Source of the DNA: Hyphomicrobiales bacterium
GTDB lineage: Bacteria > Pseudomonadota > Alphaproteobacteria > Rhizobiales > Rhizobiaceae
Assembly (NCBI GenBank): GCA_900470965.1
Contig: UCCS01000002.1
Span: 1-64,000 of the forward strand
Reading direction: 5' to 3'
Length of the DNA stretch: 64,000 nt
Shown here: positions 62,162-64,000 of the stretch, piece by piece
Numbering within the stretch: the first letter of the stretch is position 1
Layout: every line of letters begins with the position of its first letter
Position numbers and translations under genes: made by a program
Notes under the pieces: model-generated
The model's database searches: none
What the model saw: the letters and a program-made list of their open reading frames with translations, nothing else
Told to the model about the DNA's origin: nothing

Positions 62162-64000
62162 ATGACTGATGAAATCTGGATCGAAGACACGCTCGCAAAG
62201 CTGACGCTTGAGGAAAAGGTGTCGCTGCTGTCGGGCGCGAATTTCTGGGAAACCGTTGCCATCGAGCGCCTGGACGTGCCCTCCGTCAAGGTCTCCGACG
62301 GGCCAAACGGCGCGCGCGGCGGGGTGACGGAAAACGGACCGACGGCGGCTGTTTTCCCCTCCGGTATCGCGCTCGGCGCAAGCTGGAACCCGGACCTGCT
62401 GCGGGAAATCGGCAAGGCGCTTGCGGAAGAGTCGCGCACCAAGGACAGCAATGTTCTGCTCGCGCCCACCGTCAACATGCATCGTGGCCCGCTCAATGGC
62501 CGCAATTTCGAATGCTATTCGGAAGACCCGCATCTGACGACGGAAATGGCGCTGGCCTATATCGGCGGACTGCAAGCCCAGGGCGTCGGCGCGACGATCA
62601 AGCATTTCATCGCCAATGAGAGCGAATATGAGCGGATGACCATGTCCTCCGACATCGATATCCGCACCTTGCGCGAAATCTACCTGCCGCCTTTCGAAGC
62701 GGCGGTGAAGGCGGGTATCTGGGCGCTGATGTGCTCCTATAACCGCCTCAACGGCACCTTCACCAGCGAGCATAAATGGCTGCTGCACGATCTCCTGAAG
62801 GTCGAATACGGGTTTGACGGGCTCGTCATGTCCGACTGGACAGCGGTGAAGAGCGTGGCCGAAAGCGTCAATGCCGGCCTCGATCTCGAAATGCCCGGCC
62901 CAGCGCTTTATCGGGGCAAGAAGCTTCTCGATGCCATCGAGCGCGGCGAGGTCGATCTCGACATGGTCACAGATGGGGCGCGTCGCGTGCTGCGGATCGT
63001 GGATCGCTCGGGCGTACGCAACACGCCCCGCGTCAAGGCGGAGACGTCCATCGATCTGCCGGAACATCGCGCACTCATCCGCCGCGCCGTGGCGGAAGGA
63101 TCTGTTTTGCTGAAGAACAGTGGTATTCTGCCGCTTGACGGAACTAATCCGCTTAAAGTCGCAGTGATCGGCCCCAATGCCGCGGTGGCGCGTATCATGG
63201 GCGGCGGCAGCGCGCGGGTGAACGCGCATTACCGGGTGAGCCCGCTTGACGGGCTGATGGCCCGCGACAATGTCGAGGTCGTTTTCGAGGAAGGCTGTAC
63301 CAACCATTTGCTGCTGCCGGTCGTGCCGGGCACGATGGTGACGCATTTCTACAACAACGAGGATTTCAGCGGGCCGGCTGTTTTTACCCGGCACTATCCG
63401 AGTTCGGATGCCAAGTGGTTCGGCTCGCATGAGCCGGGGGTCGACCTGCATCTCTTCACGGCGCGTTCTTCGTTCGAGGTGACACCGGAGAGAAGCGGGC
63501 GCTACGAGCTGGGCCTCGCCAATGCTGGTCTGGCACGGCTTTATGTCGACGATGTGCTGACCATTGACGGCTGGGATGGCTGGACGCCGACGGGGGCGAC
63601 CTATTATCATTTCGGCGGCGACGAGCGTCAGGTCGAAATCGAGCTTGAGGCGGGGCGGACCTATCATTTCCATGTCGATTATCGTTCGACGACGGGCGTC
63701 ATGGACGGCATTCAGGCATTCCGTGTCGGCCTGACGCTGCCGCCGGGCGAAGCGGGGCTCGCCCGCGCCGAGCGCGCTGCGGCGTCTGCCGATGTCGCGC
63801 TGGTCTTTGTCGGGCGGACGCCCGAGTGGGACAGCGAAGGCCACGACCTGCCGGGCATCGATCTGCCACGCGCGCAGGACGAGTTGATTTCGCGCGTGGT
63901 AGCGGCCAATCCGAATTGCGTCGTCATCCTGCAAACCGGCGGCCCTGTGGCCATGCCGTGGAAGGATGAGGTCGCGGCGATCCTGCAAAGCTGGTATCCG
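62162..64000 (+). CDS. Glycoside hydrolase family 3 beta-glucosidase with PA14 domain (runs off the window)
   Basis: At least 613 residues from ATG 62162 (GTGAGG upstream). The GH3 N domain has VSDGPNGARGG, KHFIANESE and the nucleophile D225 in GLVMSDWTAV. The GH3 C domain starts near residue 320 (EGSVLLKNSGILPL). A PA14 insert at about 385-525 (GRYELGLANAGLARLYVDD) is typical of beta-glucosidases that trim oligosaccharides. There is no signal peptide, so it acts in the cytoplasm on the sugar imported by the operon's ABC system. The C-terminus lies beyond the window. Confidence 0.92.
   Translation, partial: MTDEIWIEDTLAKLTLEEKVSLLSGANFWETVAIERLDVPSVKVSDGPNGARGGVTENGPTAAVFPSGIALGASWNPDLLREIGKALAEESRTKDSNVLLAPTVNMHRGPLNGRNFECYSEDPHLTTEMALAYIGGLQAQGVGATIKHFIANESEYERMTMSSDIDIRTLREIYLPPFEAAVKAGIWALMCSYNRLNGTFTSEHKWLLHDLLKVEYGFDGLVMSDWTAVKSVAESVNAGLDLEMPGPALYRGKKLLDAIERGEVDLDMVTDGARRVLRIVDRSGVRNTPRVKAETSIDLPEHRALIRRAVAEGSVLLKNSGILPLDGTNPLKVAVIGPNAAVARIMGGGSARVNAHYRVSPLDGLMARDNVEVVFEEGCTNHLLLPVVPGTMVTHFYNNEDFSGPAVFTRHYPSSDAKWFGSHEPGVDLHLFTARSSFEVTPERSGRYELGLANAGLARLYVDDVLTIDGWDGWTPTGATYYHFGGDERQVEIELEAGRTYHFHVDYRSTTGVMDGIQAFRVGLTLPPGEAGLARAERAAASADVALVFVGRTPEWDSEGHDLPGIDLPRAQDELISRVVAANPNCVVILQTGGPVAMPWKDEVAAILQSWYP

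Overview
The window looks like an accessory replicon or genomic island of a Rhizobiaceae bacterium (Rhizobium, Agrobacterium or Ensifer type). The grounds are GC-rich coding sequence, several solute-binding-protein ABC uptake operons, many LysR, GntR, MarR and TetR regulators, TGA-N9-TCA sites of the kind bound by the rhizobial iron regulator RirA, and no housekeeping or RNA genes. No tRNA, rRNA, CRISPR array, intact insertion sequence or replication origin was found.

Layout. 0-4.2 kb: a small redox cluster with duplicated NmrA-type SDR and F420/NADP-type reductase genes (one copy frameshifted), a SnoaL-like protein and a TetR regulator behind three tandem operator-like repeats. 4.4-9.8 kb: a LysR regulator, a fluoroacetate-dehalogenase-like hydrolase, a LeuCD-type isomerase and a divergent DctA-type carrier, probably a small dicarboxylate or hydroxyacid utilisation locus. 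10-22.7 kb: a GntR-controlled catabolic operon (FAD-linked 2-hydroxyacid dehydrogenase, long indolepyruvate oxidoreductase, enoyl-CoA hydratase, Fe(II)/2-oxoglutarate oxygenase, PotDABC-type transporter) with acuI beside it. 22.9-30.8 kb: a MarR-centred group of oxidoreductases in which a perfect or near-perfect TGTGTA-N2-TACACA palindrome occurs three times. 30.8-37.8 kb: more stand-alone oxidoreductases, hydrolases and LysR regulators. 37.9-39.5 kb: an AT-richer two-gene module (TIGR04255-like protein plus HTH protein) with its own palindromic operator. 39.6-43.7 kb: an OmpR-type two-component system next to a membrane-anchored OB-fold-like protein and an MFS exporter.

44.7-57.0 kb is the most interesting part: a complete iron-siderophore system. 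A tightly coupled operon encodes an SbnI-like serine kinase candidate, a PLP decarboxylase, an SbnA-like PLP synthase, an octopine/nopaline-type dehydrogenase, a single IucA/IucC (NIS) synthetase, an MFS exporter and a FecBCD-type ABC importer. A TonB-dependent receptor converges on it. The enzyme set does not fit staphyloferrin B (one NIS synthetase, no SbnB), but it maps step for step onto the aminopolycarboxylate siderophore rhizobactin: lysine N2-linked through ethylenediamine to alanine, and N6-acylated by malate. The operon and the receptor share a 27-bp promoter motif containing TGA-N9-TCA, which implies joint iron control.

57-64 kb: a livM remnant, then a sugar ABC transporter operon (binding protein, two permeases, ATPase) and a GH3 beta-glucosidase cut off by the window end, probably for uptake and hydrolysis of beta-glucosides.
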